Positions 1-8,024 of a stretch of 64,000 nt of DNA are shown in pieces. Position 1 is the stretch's first letter. Every line of letters starts with the position of its first letter. The DNA comes from Pseudomonas fluorescens (GTDB taxonomy: Bacteria; Pseudomonadota; Gammaproteobacteria; Pseudomonadales; Pseudomonadaceae), in contig NZ_CABVHJ010000004.1 in NCBI RefSeq assembly GCF_902497745.1, forward strand, positions 274,528 to 338,527. The letters run 5' to 3'. A program made the translations under genes and the position numbers. The notes under the pieces were generated by a model. It saw nothing but the letters and a program-made list of their open reading frames with translations. It made no database searches and was not told the DNA's origin.

Positions 1-10
1 TGTACAAGTA
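1..10. promoter_or_regulatory. Possible half of the HutC operator upstream of hutU
   Basis: The window opens with TGTACAAGTA, which resembles one arm of the CTTGTA/TACAAG-type palindrome bound by the HutC repressor (GntR family, urocanate-responsive) in front of hutU in pseudomonads. Only one arm is visible because the window is cut here. No GG-N10-GC sigma-54 promoter is visible between 1 and 140, so the promoter may lie upstream of the window. Assignment is inferred from location and a short match. Confidence 0.4.
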
Positions 11-140
11 AAGACGTATGCGTATGAGTCGCTTGAGACTCTCCGCAGCGTCCACTGATTCGCTTGTCGCGCATCGAAGCGCACAGGCTGCTTGCCCACT
101 GCCAGGGTTGGTTTGAATTGATCGCTGAGGAGTCTTTTTC

Positions 141-1823
141 GTGACTGACAATAAGCCTACAAAGTTTCGCAACGTTGAGATCCGTGCCGCCCGCGGCAAC
201 AAGCTGACCGCCAAGAGCTGGCTGACCGAAGCGCCGCTGCGCATGCTGATGAACAATCTCGACCCGGAAGTCGCCGAGAACCCGAAAGAGCTGGTTGTCT
301 ACGGTGGTATCGGTCGCGCCGCGCGTAACTGGGAGTGCTACGACAAGATCGTCGAAAGCCTGACCAACCTGAACGACGACGAGACCCTACTGGTGCAATC
401 CGGCAAGCCGGTCGGCGTGTTCAAGACCCACAGCAACGCCCCGCGCGTACTGATCGCCAACTCCAACCTCGTACCGCACTGGGCGAGCTGGGAACACTTC
501 AACGAACTCGACGCCAAAGGCCTGGCCATGTACGGCCAGATGACCGCCGGCAGCTGGATCTACATCGGCAGCCAGGGCATCGTGCAAGGCACCTACGAAA
601 CCTTCGTTGAAGCCGGTCGCCAGCACTACAACGACAACCTCACCGGCAAGTGGGTGTTGACCGCTGGCCTCGGTGGCATGGGCGGCGCACAACCTCTGGC
701 GGCAACCCTGGCCGGCGCTTGCTCGCTGAACATCGAATGCCAACAAGTGAGCATCGATTTCCGCCTGAAAAGCCGTTACGTCGATGAGCAAGCCAAAGAC
801 CTCGACGACGCCCTGGCGCGCATCGATAAATACACCAAGGAAGGCAAGGCGATCTCCATTGCCCTGCTGGGTAACGCCGCAGAAATCCTCCCGGAACTGG
901 TCAAGCGTGGCGTGCGCCCGGACATGGTCACCGACCAGACCAGCGCCCACGACCCGCTCAACGGTTACCTGCCTGCCGGCTGGACCTGGGACGAATACCG
1001 CGCCCGCGCCAAGACCGAACCGGCTGCTGTAATCAAAGCCGCCAAACAGTCGATGGCCGTGCACGTCAAAGCCATGCTGGAATTCCAGAAGCAAGGCATT
1101 CCGACCTTCGACTACGGCAACAACATCCGTCAGATGGCGCAGGAAGAAGGCGTCGAAAACGCGTTCGATTTCCCGGGTTTCGTACCGGCCTACATCCGTC
1201 CGCTGTTCTGCCGTGGCATCGGCCCGTTCCGCTGGGCTGCACTGTCAGGTGATCCGCAAGACATCTACAAAACCGACGCCAAGGTCAAAGAGCTGATCCC
1301 GAACGACGCGCACCTGCACAACTGGCTGGACATGGCCCGCGAGCGCATCAGCTTCCAGGGTTTGCCGGCGCGGATCTGCTGGGTCGGCCTGGGCCTGCGC
1401 GCCAAGCTCGGTCTGGCCTTCAACGAAATGGTCCGCAGCGGCGAGCTGTCGGCGCCAATCGTGATCGGTCGCGACCACCTCGACTCCGGCTCGGTCGCCA
1501 GCCCGAACCGCGAAACCGAATCGATGCAGGATGGCTCCGACGCCGTGTCCGACTGGCCACTGCTTAACGCACTGCTCAACACCGCGAGTGGCGCGACCTG
1601 GGTTTCCCTGCACCACGGCGGCGGCGTCGGCATGGGCTTCTCGCAGCACTCGGGCATGGTGATTGTCTGCGACGGTACGGACGAAGCGGCCGAGCGCATT
1701 GCGCGCGTGCTGCACAACGACCCGGCCACCGGTGTCATGCGTCACGCCGATGCCGGCTACCAGATCGCCATCGACTGCGCCAAGGAACAGGGCCTGAACC
1801 TGCCGATGATTACCGGTAAATAA
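141..1823 (+). CDS. hutU: Urocanate hydratase (urocanase)
   Basis: HutU converts urocanate to 4-imidazolone-5-propanoate, the second step of histidine degradation, using tightly bound NAD+ as an electrophile in the cytoplasm. The 560-residue length is typical of bacterial urocanases, and the whole protein reads as this family, including the glycine-rich stretch GGMGGAQPL near residues 178-186 and the C-terminal [15 protein letters not shown] region. The start is GTG, preceded by GAGG at about 127-130. It is the first gene of the hut run visible here, followed by a REP doublet and a permease. In P. fluorescens it heads the long hutU-hutG operon under HutC repression. Confidence 0.97.
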   Translation: MTDNKPTKFRNVEIRAARGNKLTAKSWLTEAPLRMLMNNLDPEVAENPKELVVYGGIGRAARNWECYDKIVESLTNLNDDETLLVQSGKPVGVFKTHSNAPRVLIANSNLVPHWASWEHFNELDAKGLAMYGQMTAGSWIYIGSQGIVQGTYETFVEAGRQHYNDNLTGKWVLTAGLGGMGGAQPLAATLAGACSLNIECQQVSIDFRLKSRYVDEQAKDLDDALARIDKYTKEGKAISIALLGNAAEILPELVKRGVRPDMVTDQTSAHDPLNGYLPAGWTWDEYRARAKTEPAAVIKAAKQSMAVHVKAMLEFQKQGIPTFDYGNNIRQMAQEEGVENAFDFPGFVPAYIRPLFCRGIGPFRWAALSGDPQDIYKTDAKVKELIPNDAHLHNWLDMARERISFQGLPARICWVGLGLRAKLGLAFNEMVRSGELSAPIVIGRDHLDSGSVASPNRETESMQDGSDAVSDWPLLNALLNTASGATWVSLHHGGGVGMGFSQHSGMVIVCDGTDEAAERIARVLHNDPATGVMRHADAGYQIAIDCAKEQGLNLPMITGK

Positions 1824-1833
1824 ACGCACAACC

Positions 1834-1924
1834 CTGTGGGAGCGAGCCTGCGCGCGAATGCGGTCTGTCAGCCAGCCACATGTTGAATGTGCTGACGCCT
1901 TCGCGAGCAGGCTCGCTCCCACAG
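1834..1924. repeat. REP doublet (REPIN-like), outward-arm architecture
   Basis: Two imperfect inverted arms, CTGTGGGAGCGAGCC at the left and GGCTCGCTCCCACAG at the right, enclose a variable loop. The left arm has a CGCGCGAA change from the usual CTCGCGAA. It lies between hutU and the permease gene, inside the operon. Confidence 0.9.
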
Positions 1925-1951
1925 TAGTGCGCAAGACGCGCAGTGAACTCG

Positions 1952-1959
1952 AATAACAA
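1952..1959 (+). promoter_or_regulatory. Candidate Hfq/Crc (catabolite activity) motif before the permease gene
   Basis: AATAACAA is a perfect match to AAnAAnAA, the A-rich motif through which Hfq with Crc represses translation in Pseudomonas. It ends 17 nt before the ATG at 1977 and just upstream of the AGAGG ribosome-binding site. hut genes are known targets of catabolite repression; binding here is inferred. Confidence 0.5.
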
Positions 1960-1976
1960 TCCACAGAGGTTGAATC

Positions 1977-3449
1977 ATGGCTGTCAACACCGATCGTGCA
2001 AGCAACAAACCGTTGATCGAAAGGCGTTCGATCGACTACATCCCGGAAGCGGAAAGACACGGTCGTCTGTTTAGCCAGTTCACCCTGTGGATGGGCGCCA
2101 ACCTGCAAATCACCGCGATTGTCACCGGGGCCTTGGCCGTGGTGCTGGGCGGTGATGTGTTCTGGTCGTTGATCGGTCTGTTGATCGGTCAACTGCTCGG
2201 CGGTGGGGTGATGGCGCTGCATGCCGCGCAAGGACCGAAACTGGGCCTGCCGCAGATGATTTCCAGCCGTGTGCAGTTTGGCGTTTACGGTGCGGCGATC
2301 CCGATCGTGCTGGTGTGCCTGATGTACCTGGGTTTCACGGCGACGGGCACCGTGCTGTCGGGCCAGGCGCTGGGTCAGTTGTTTGGCGTCAGCGACAGCG
2401 TCGGCATCCTGATTTTCGCCAGCGTCATCGTACTGGTCACGGTGCTCGGTTATCGGGTGATCCACTGGATCGGCCGTGTCGCCAGCGTCATTGGCGTGGT
2501 TGCCTTCGTGTTCTTGTTCTGGCGGCTGATGAGCCAGACCGACGTCGGCGCACTTCTGCAGATCCGTCATTTCAGCTGGAGCAGTTTCCTCCTCGCGGTG
2601 TCGCTCGCGGCCTCTTGGCAGATCGCGTTCGGCCCTTACGTGGCTGACTATTCCCGTTACCTGCCGAGCAATACCTCGGCGGTGAAAACTTTCTTCGCCG
2701 CCGGTGCCGGTTCAGTGGTCGGCGCGCAAGTGGCGATGATCCTCGGCGTGTTCGCGGCGGCTTCGGCCAACGGCCAATTCGCCGGTCACGAAGTCGCCTA
2801 CATCGTCGGTCTGGGCGGCACCGGTGCCACCGCTGCGCTGCTGTATTTCAGCATCGCATTCGGCAAGGTGACCATCTCGACGCTGAACTCCTACGGCAGC
2901 TTCATGTGCATCGCGACCATCATCAGTGGTTTCAAAGGCCATCTGACCGTTACGCGTATGCAGCGTCTGGTGTTTGTGCTGGTGATCGTCGGTGCGGCGA
3001 CCTTGATCGCCTTGCTCGGTCAGCACTCGTTCCTCGGTGCGTTCAAGTCTTTCATCCTGTTCCTGCTGGCGTTCTTCACCCCGTGGAGCGCGATCAACCT
3101 GGTGGATTACTACTGCATCACCCGTGAGCGTTACGACGTGCCGGCACTGGCCGATCCGAACGGACGCTACGGTCGCTGGAACCTGCTCGGTATCAGCGTC
3201 TATGTGTTCGGTGTGCTGGTGCAGCTGCCGTTCATCTCCACCAAGTTCTACACCGGCCCGCTGGTGGCGGCCCTCGGTGATGTGGATATTTCCTGGATCA
3301 TCGGCCTGTTGCTGCCGGCCGTCGTCTACTACGTGTGCGCAAAAAAATGGCACAGCGCGGTGCCCGATCAACTGATTCTGCCGGTCGAGCAGAACAGCGT
3401 TGTACAACCTAAAACAAGTGGGGCCGGCCGCGCTGCGGCGCAGGCCTGA
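1977..3449 (+). CDS. hutTu: NCS1-family permease, probable urocanate transporter
   Basis: A 490-residue polytopic inner-membrane protein of the nucleobase-cation-symport-1 (cytosine/purine permease, CodB-like) family with about twelve hydrophobic helices spread across residues 35-460. Family members carry cytosine, allantoin or hydantoins by cation symport. In the P. fluorescens hut locus the NCS1 gene between hutU and hutX has been assigned urocanate uptake, and the position here is the same. The start ATG has AGAGG upstream. The substrate rests on context: sequence alone says NCS1. The C-terminal tail after about residue 470 is Ala/Gly-rich and unlikely to be structured. Confidence 0.75.
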   Translation: MAVNTDRASNKPLIERRSIDYIPEAERHGRLFSQFTLWMGANLQITAIVTGALAVVLGGDVFWSLIGLLIGQLLGGGVMALHAAQGPKLGLPQMISSRVQFGVYGAAIPIVLVCLMYLGFTATGTVLSGQALGQLFGVSDSVGILIFASVIVLVTVLGYRVIHWIGRVASVIGVVAFVFLFWRLMSQTDVGALLQIRHFSWSSFLLAVSLAASWQIAFGPYVADYSRYLPSNTSAVKTFFAAGAGSVVGAQVAMILGVFAAASANGQFAGHEVAYIVGLGGTGATAALLYFSIAFGKVTISTLNSYGSFMCIATIISGFKGHLTVTRMQRLVFVLVIVGAATLIALLGQHSFLGAFKSFILFLLAFFTPWSAINLVDYYCITRERYDVPALADPNGRYGRWNLLGISVYVFGVLVQLPFISTKFYTGPLVAALGDVDISWIIGLLLPAVVYYVCAKKWHSAVPDQLILPVEQNSVVQPKTSGAGRAAAQA

Positions 3450-3518
3450 TTGGACGTGGACAGGGCTGGATGCCTCTTGACTGCCGTAAGCCAATTCATG
3501 ATTAGGAGCGTCACAACA

Positions 3519-4487
3519 ATGAAATCGAACAAGACCCTGCTGACCACATTGCTGTCCATGGGCCTGTTGGCCAGTGCCGGTGCAACGCAAGCCGCCGGCT
3601 GGTGCGAATCGGGCAAACCGGTGAAGTTCGCCGGCCTGAACTGGGAAAGCGGCATGCTGCTGACCGATGTTCTGCAAGTGGTGCTGGAAAAAGGTTACGA
3701 CTGCAAGACCGACAGCCTGCCGGGCAACTCCATCACCATGGAGAACGCCCTGAGCAGCAACGATATTCAAGTGTTCGCCGAAGAGTGGGTCGGCCGCAGC
3801 GAGGTCTGGAACAAGGCCGAGAAAGCCGGCAAGGTCGTCGGTGTCGGCGCTCCGGTAGTGGGCGCGGTGGAAGGCTGGTACGTGCCGCGTTACGTGATCG
3901 AAGGCGACGCCAAGCGCAAGCTTGAGCCGAAAGCCCCGGACCTGAAAAACATCGCCGATCTGGGTAAATACGCCGCCGTGTTCAAGGATGCTGAAGAGCC
4001 GTCCAAGGGCCGTTTCTACAACTGCCCGGCCGGCTGGACTTGCGAGCTGGATAACAGCGAAATGCTGAAAAGCTACGGTCTGGAAAACAGCTACACCAAC
4101 TTCCGTCCGGGCACCGGCCCGGCGCTGGATGCTGCGGTGCTGTCGAGCTACAAGCGTGGCGAGCCGATCCTGTTCTACTACTGGTCGCCAACCCCGCTGA
4201 TGGGCCAGGTGGATCTGGTCAAACTCGAAGAAAAACCCGGCGTCGACAAGACCGTGAGCATCAAGGTCGGTCTGTCGAAAACCTTCCACGACGAAGCCCC
4301 GGAACTGGTCGCCGTGCTGGAAAAGGTCAACCTGCCGATCGATCTGCTGAACCAGAATCTGGGCCGCATGGCCAAGGAACGTATCGAGTCGCCAAAACTG
4401 GCGAAAATCTTCCTCAAGGAACATCCTGAAGTCTGGCATGCGTGGGTCAGTGCAGACGCAGCCAAGAAAATCGACGCGGCGCTGTAG
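3519..4487 (+). CDS. hutX: ABC transporter periplasmic binding protein, histidine-type (HutX)
   Basis: Mature OpuAC/ProX-like (quaternary-amine family) substrate-binding protein. The chosen ATG gives 322 residues; it has AGGAG at 3504-3508, and the protein starts with a clear signal peptide (Lys-rich N-terminus, hydrophobic core to about residue 21, cleavage after TQA near 25). The reading frame stays open upstream to 3450, but that part lacks signal-peptide character. It is followed by a strong hairpin and then the permease hutW and ATPase hutV. The family commonly binds glycine betaine or proline; in hut loci HutXWV is assigned to histidine uptake, so the ligand is inferred from context. 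Confidence 0.85.
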   Translation: MKSNKTLLTTLLSMGLLASAGATQAAGWCESGKPVKFAGLNWESGMLLTDVLQVVLEKGYDCKTDSLPGNSITMENALSSNDIQVFAEEWVGRSEVWNKAEKAGKVVGVGAPVVGAVEGWYVPRYVIEGDAKRKLEPKAPDLKNIADLGKYAAVFKDAEEPSKGRFYNCPAGWTCELDNSEMLKSYGLENSYTNFRPGTGPALDAAVLSSYKRGEPILFYYWSPTPLMGQVDLVKLEEKPGVDKTVSIKVGLSKTFHDEAPELVAVLEKVNLPIDLLNQNLGRMAKERIESPKLAKIFLKEHPEVWHAWVSADAAKKIDAAL

Positions 4488-4491
4488 GTCG

Positions 4492-4529
4492 ATACCTCCC
4501 GGTCAACCGTGAGGCTGGCCGGGAGATAT
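4492..4529 (+). other. Stem-loop between hutX and hutW
   Basis: CTCCCGG at 4496-4502 pairs with CCGGGAG at 4519-4525, and ATA/TAT extends the stem after one mismatch. No T-run follows, so it does not look like a terminator. A hairpin 3' of the binding-protein gene commonly protects the upstream mRNA and gives excess binding protein over permease. This is inference. Confidence 0.55.
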
Positions 4530-4570
4530 GCCGTAAACGCTTGATTGAGATTGCTGATTGAGAGCCGCTT

Positions 4571-5422
4571 ATGTTTCCCGAAAGCTTTACCTTTTCCATC
4601 GCCGACTGGGTCAACGGTTGGGTCGATTCGCTGGTGACCAACTACGGTGATGTGTTCCGCCACATCTCCGACACCCTGCTCTGGGCCATCGTCAACCTCG
4701 AAGGCCTGCTGCGCGCAGCGCCGTGGTGGTTGATGCTGGCGATCGTCGGTGTCGTCGCCTGGCATGCCACGCGCAAAGTCGTGACCACGGCGGTCATCGT
4801 CGGTCTGCTGTTCCTCGTCGGCGCCGTTGGCCTGTGGGACAAGCTGATGCAGACGCTGGCGCTGATGATGGTCGCGACGATCATTTCGGTGCTGATCGGC
4901 ATTCCGCTGGGGATTCTCTCGGCGCGCAGCAATCGCCTGCGTTCGGTGCTGATGCCGCTGCTCGACATCATGCAGACCATGCCAAGTTTCGTGTACCTGA
5001 TTCCGGTGCTGATGCTGTTCGGTCTGGGCAAGGTCCCGGCGATTTTCGCCACGGTGATCTACGCCGCGCCACCGCTGATTCGCCTGACCGATCTGGGTAT
5101 TCGCCAGGTCGACGGCGAAGTCATGGAAGCGATCAACGCGTTCGGCGCCAACCGCTGGCAGCAGCTGTTCGGCGTGCAACTGCCGCTGGCCCTGCCGAGC
5201 ATCATGGCCGGGATCAACCAGACCACCATGATGGCCCTGTCGATGGTGGTGATCGCCTCGATGATCGGCGCCCGTGGCCTCGGTGAAGATGTGTTGGTGG
5301 GGATTCAGACCCTCAACGTCGGACGAGGCCTTGAGGCCGGTCTGGCGATCGTGATTCTCGCAGTGGTCATCGACCGCATTACTCAGGCGTACGGTCGGCC
5401 ACGGCATGAGGTGAGCAAATGA
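4571..5422 (+). CDS. hutW: ABC transporter permease (HutW)
   Basis: A 283-residue inner-membrane permease of the binding-protein-dependent type (ProW/OpuAB-like). Hydrophobic helices are evident from about residue 50 on, with the EAA-loop region around residues 180-215 (DGEVMEAINAFGANRWQQLFGVQLP...), the contact site for the ATPase. The stop codon overlaps the start of hutV by 4 bp (ATGA), indicating translational coupling. Together with HutX and HutV it should form the histidine/proline-betaine-type importer of the operon. Confidence 0.88.
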   Translation: MFPESFTFSIADWVNGWVDSLVTNYGDVFRHISDTLLWAIVNLEGLLRAAPWWLMLAIVGVVAWHATRKVVTTAVIVGLLFLVGAVGLWDKLMQTLALMMVATIISVLIGIPLGILSARSNRLRSVLMPLLDIMQTMPSFVYLIPVLMLFGLGKVPAIFATVIYAAPPLIRLTDLGIRQVDGEVMEAINAFGANRWQQLFGVQLPLALPSIMAGINQTTMMALSMVVIASMIGARGLGEDVLVGIQTLNVGRGLEAGLAIVILAVVIDRITQAYGRPRHEVSK

Positions 5423-6249
5423 GCAACGCAACCGTGAGCAAGATCGAAGTCAAAAACGTCTTCAAGATTTTCGGCAACCGCGCCAAAGATGCGCTGGCCA
5501 TGGTCGGCCAAGGCAAGACCAAGGATCAGGTGTTGAGCGAGACCGGTTGTGTGGTCGGCGTTAACGATCTGTCGCTGAGCATCGGCACCGGCGAGATCTT
5601 CGTGATCATGGGCCTGTCGGGCTCGGGCAAATCGACGCTGGTACGCCACTTCAATCGCCTGATCGACCCGACCAGCGGCGCGATCCTCGTCGACGGCGTC
5701 GACATCCTGCAATACGACATGGATGCCCTGCGCGAATTTCGCCGGCACAGGATCAGCATGGTGTTCCAGAGCTTCGGCCTGCTGCCGCACAAGTCCGTAC
5801 TCGACAACGTCGCCTACGGCCTGAAAGTCCGTGGCGAGAGCAAGCAAATGTGCTCGGAACGCGCGCTGCACTGGATCAACACCGTGGGCCTGAAGGGCTA
5901 CGAAAACAAATACCCGCACCAGCTCTCCGGCGGCATGCGTCAGCGTGTCGGCCTGGCCCGCGCCTTGGCGGCGGACACCGACATCATCCTCATGGACGAA
6001 GCGTTCAGTGCCCTGGACCCGCTGATCCGCGCGGAGATGCAGGATCAGTTGCTGGAGCTGCAGAAGACTCTGCACAAGACCATCGTCTTCATTACCCACG
6101 ACCTTGATGAGGCGGTGCGTATTGGTAACCGCATTGCGATTCTCAAGGATGGGCGGCTGATTCAGGTCGGTACGCCGAGAGAGATTCTGCATTCGCCGGC
6201 GGATGAGTATGTCGACCGGTTTGTGCAGCGGCGGGCGGCGGTGGTTTAA
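5419..6249 (+). CDS. hutV: ABC transporter ATP-binding protein (HutV)
   Basis: A 276-residue ATPase of the quaternary-amine uptake subfamily. Walker A is GLSGSGKST at residues 65-73; Q-loop VFQSFGLLPHKSV, signature LSGGMRQR, Walker B ILMDEAFSALDP and the H-loop THDLDEA follow in order. It ends soon after the nucleotide-binding domain and so lacks the C-terminal CBS pair of E. coli ProV, which senses osmolarity; this fits a nutrient rather than osmoprotectant role. It energises HutW and starts inside the hutW stop codon. Confidence 0.9.
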   Translation: MSNATVSKIEVKNVFKIFGNRAKDALAMVGQGKTKDQVLSETGCVVGVNDLSLSIGTGEIFVIMGLSGSGKSTLVRHFNRLIDPTSGAILVDGVDILQYDMDALREFRRHRISMVFQSFGLLPHKSVLDNVAYGLKVRGESKQMCSERALHWINTVGLKGYENKYPHQLSGGMRQRVGLARALAADTDIILMDEAFSALDPLIRAEMQDQLLELQKTLHKTIVFITHDLDEAVRIGNRIAILKDGRLIQVGTPREILHSPADEYVDRFVQRRAAVV

Positions 6250-6266
6250 CAGACTTGCGGTGATGC

Positions 6267-6349
6267 GGCCGGCCCCTTCGCGAGCAAGCTCGCTCCCACA
6301 GGAGACCGCATTCCAATGTGGGAGCGAGCTTGCTCGCGAAGGGGCCGGC
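6267..6349. repeat. REP doublet (inward-arm architecture, CTT/AAG variant)
   Basis: The two arms read TTCGCGAGCAAGCTCGCTCC and GGAGCGAGCTTGCTCGCGAA, with additional GGCC...GGCC outer pairing. Both arms carry the same AAG/CTT variant. It separates hutV from hutH1. Confidence 0.9.
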
Positions 6350-6382
6350 AGAGCTGCATCAATATTACGGTTGAGGTTTTAG

Positions 6383-7906
6383 ATGTCCCAGGCTGAAAAA
6401 ATCGTTATCACCGGCGCCCCTCTGCGTTGGCAGGACGTGGTCGCCGTCGCCCGTCACGGTGCCCAACTTGAGCTGTCCAGCGACACTTGGGCGTGCATCG
6501 AAAACGCGCAAGGCATCGTCCAGCGCATCGTCGAAAGCGGCGAGCGTGCCTATGGCGTCAACACCGGTCTGGGCGGTTTGTCCAACGTCTCGCTTAAAGA
6601 CGAACAACTCAGCCAGCTCTCGCGCAACACCTTGCTCAGCCACGCCTGCGGTGTCGGTCCGGTACTCGCCGACGAGCAGACCCGCGCGATCATCTGCGCG
6701 GCGATTCACAATTACAGCCACGGCAAATCCGGGATCCATCGCCGGGTCGTCGAAGCGCTGCTGGCGCTGCTCAATCGCGGCATTACCCCGCAGGTGCCAT
6801 CGCAAGGTTCAGTGGGCTACCTGACGCACATGGCGCATATCGGCATCGCGCTGCTTGGCGTTGGCAATGTCAGCTATCGCGGCCAGGTTATTTCCGCACA
6901 ACAGGCGTTGGCCGAGGAAGCTCTTGAGCCAGTGCGACTCGGCGCGAAGGACGGTTTGTGCCTGGTCAACGGCACGCCGTGCATGACCGGCCTCAGCTGT
7001 CTGGCGATTGCCGATGCGACGCGGCTGCTGCAGTGGGCCGATGTCATCGGCGCCATGAGTTTCGAAGCCCAGCGCGGTCAGATCGATGCGTTCGATGCCG
7101 AGATCATCGCGCTGAAACCACACCCGGGCATGCAGCAAGTCGGGATCAATTTGCGCGCATTGCTCGACGGCAGTGAAGTGATCGCGTCGAGCAAAGGTAT
7201 TCGCACTCAGGATGCGCTGAGTATCCGTTCGATCCCGCAGGTGCACGGCGCTGCACGGGATCAACTGGAACATGCGATCAAACAAGTCGAAACCGAACTC
7301 AATGGCTGCACCGATAACCCACTGTTGCTCGGTACGCCGGACAACTTCCGGGTGATGTCGCAAGCCAACCCGCACGGCCAGTCAGTGGCGATGGCGGCGG
7401 ACCTGCTGGCGATTGCCATGGCCGAAATCGGTTCGATTGCCGAGCGTCGTCTCGATCGTCTGGTGAACCCGCACGTCAGCGGTTTGCCTGCATTTCTGGT
7501 GGCCAATCCGGGGGTGAACTCCGGGATGATGATCGTGCAATACGTCGCCGCATCGCTGTGTGCGGAAAACCGCCAATTGGCGCAACCGGCGGTACTCGAC
7601 AACTACATCACCTCGGGCCTGCAGGAAGACCATTTGAGCATGGGCACCAACGCCGCGCTGAAGCTGCATCGTGCGCTGGAAAACTGCACGCAGATCCTTG
7701 CGATCGAATACTTGCTGGCGGCACAGGCGTTTGAATTCCTCAAGGAACAGCGCTTTGGCGTGGGCACTGACCGTGCGTGGCGACTGCTGCGCGAAACGGT
7801 TCCGGCCTACGATCAGGATCGCTGGCTGGCGCCGGATATCGCCGCCGCCGCGAACGTTTTGAAAAACCCGAATTCGCTGCACAACGTTCTATCGAATTTG
7901 CACTGA
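6383..7906 (+). CDS. hutH1: Histidine ammonia-lyase family protein HutH1, MIO triad missing
   Basis: A 507-residue aromatic-amino-acid-lyase-fold protein, full length for the family. It keeps YGVNTGLGG (Tyr57), LLSHACGVG, the active-site Asn in CLVNGTP, and QEDHLSMG with its Glu. However, where HutH2 reads [14 protein letters not shown], this protein reads GSVG directly followed by YLTHMAH (residues 142-152): the Ala-Ser-Gly that cyclises to the MIO electrophile is deleted. The position of the catalytic Tyr of QDPYSLR is Leu279 (QDALSIR), and the Phe of NFHAEP is Pro330 (NPHGQS). It is therefore probably not a conventional histidase. The start has GAGG about 7 nt upstream. It sits between the transporter and the canonical hutH2. 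Confidence 0.85.
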   Translation: MSQAEKIVITGAPLRWQDVVAVARHGAQLELSSDTWACIENAQGIVQRIVESGERAYGVNTGLGGLSNVSLKDEQLSQLSRNTLLSHACGVGPVLADEQTRAIICAAIHNYSHGKSGIHRRVVEALLALLNRGITPQVPSQGSVGYLTHMAHIGIALLGVGNVSYRGQVISAQQALAEEALEPVRLGAKDGLCLVNGTPCMTGLSCLAIADATRLLQWADVIGAMSFEAQRGQIDAFDAEIIALKPHPGMQQVGINLRALLDGSEVIASSKGIRTQDALSIRSIPQVHGAARDQLEHAIKQVETELNGCTDNPLLLGTPDNFRVMSQANPHGQSVAMAADLLAIAMAEIGSIAERRLDRLVNPHVSGLPAFLVANPGVNSGMMIVQYVAASLCAENRQLAQPAVLDNYITSGLQEDHLSMGTNAALKLHRALENCTQILAIEYLLAAQAFEFLKEQRFGVGTDRAWRLLRETVPAYDQDRWLAPDIAAAANVLKNPNSLHNVLSNLH

Positions 7907-8024
7907 AAAACTACCCTGCCAGCGTGCCAAGGCGCCGGATGCCCACAAGGCTGAAAGCGACGGATAACGGAATGCTCCGGAGCGAATGGCAAGTTAATAA
8001 CAAACTCTCAAAAGGAGCATTTAA
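7907..8024 (+). other. Short hutH1-hutH2 spacer; histidine permease gene (hutTh) absent
   Basis: Only 118 bp separate the two lyase genes. In the P. fluorescens SBW25 hut operon, as I recall it, a histidine permease gene (hutTh) lies between them. No part of it is recognisable here. The spacer holds the Hfq/Crc-like motif and the ribosome-binding site of hutH2. Confidence 0.6.
7996..8003 (+). promoter_or_regulatory. Candidate Hfq/Crc motif before hutH2
   Basis: AATAACAA again, identical to the copy before the hutTu gene, ending 21 nt before the hutH2 ATG and just upstream of the AAAAGGAG ribosome-binding site. It is a perfect AAnAAnAA. Confidence 0.5.

Noticed and set aside
2712..4439. A 575-codon minus-strand open frame across hutTu and hutX
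   Set aside because: Runs across two well-supported plus-strand genes and their spacer; composition is that of an antisense shadow.
4492..4529. Intrinsic terminator after hutX
   Set aside because: The hairpin is strong but no T-run follows and the downstream hutW and hutV belong to the same transporter.
7907..8024. Decayed hutTh pseudogene in the hutH1-hutH2 spacer
   Set aside because: The spacer is too short and no transmembrane or permease-like codons can be recognised in any frame.
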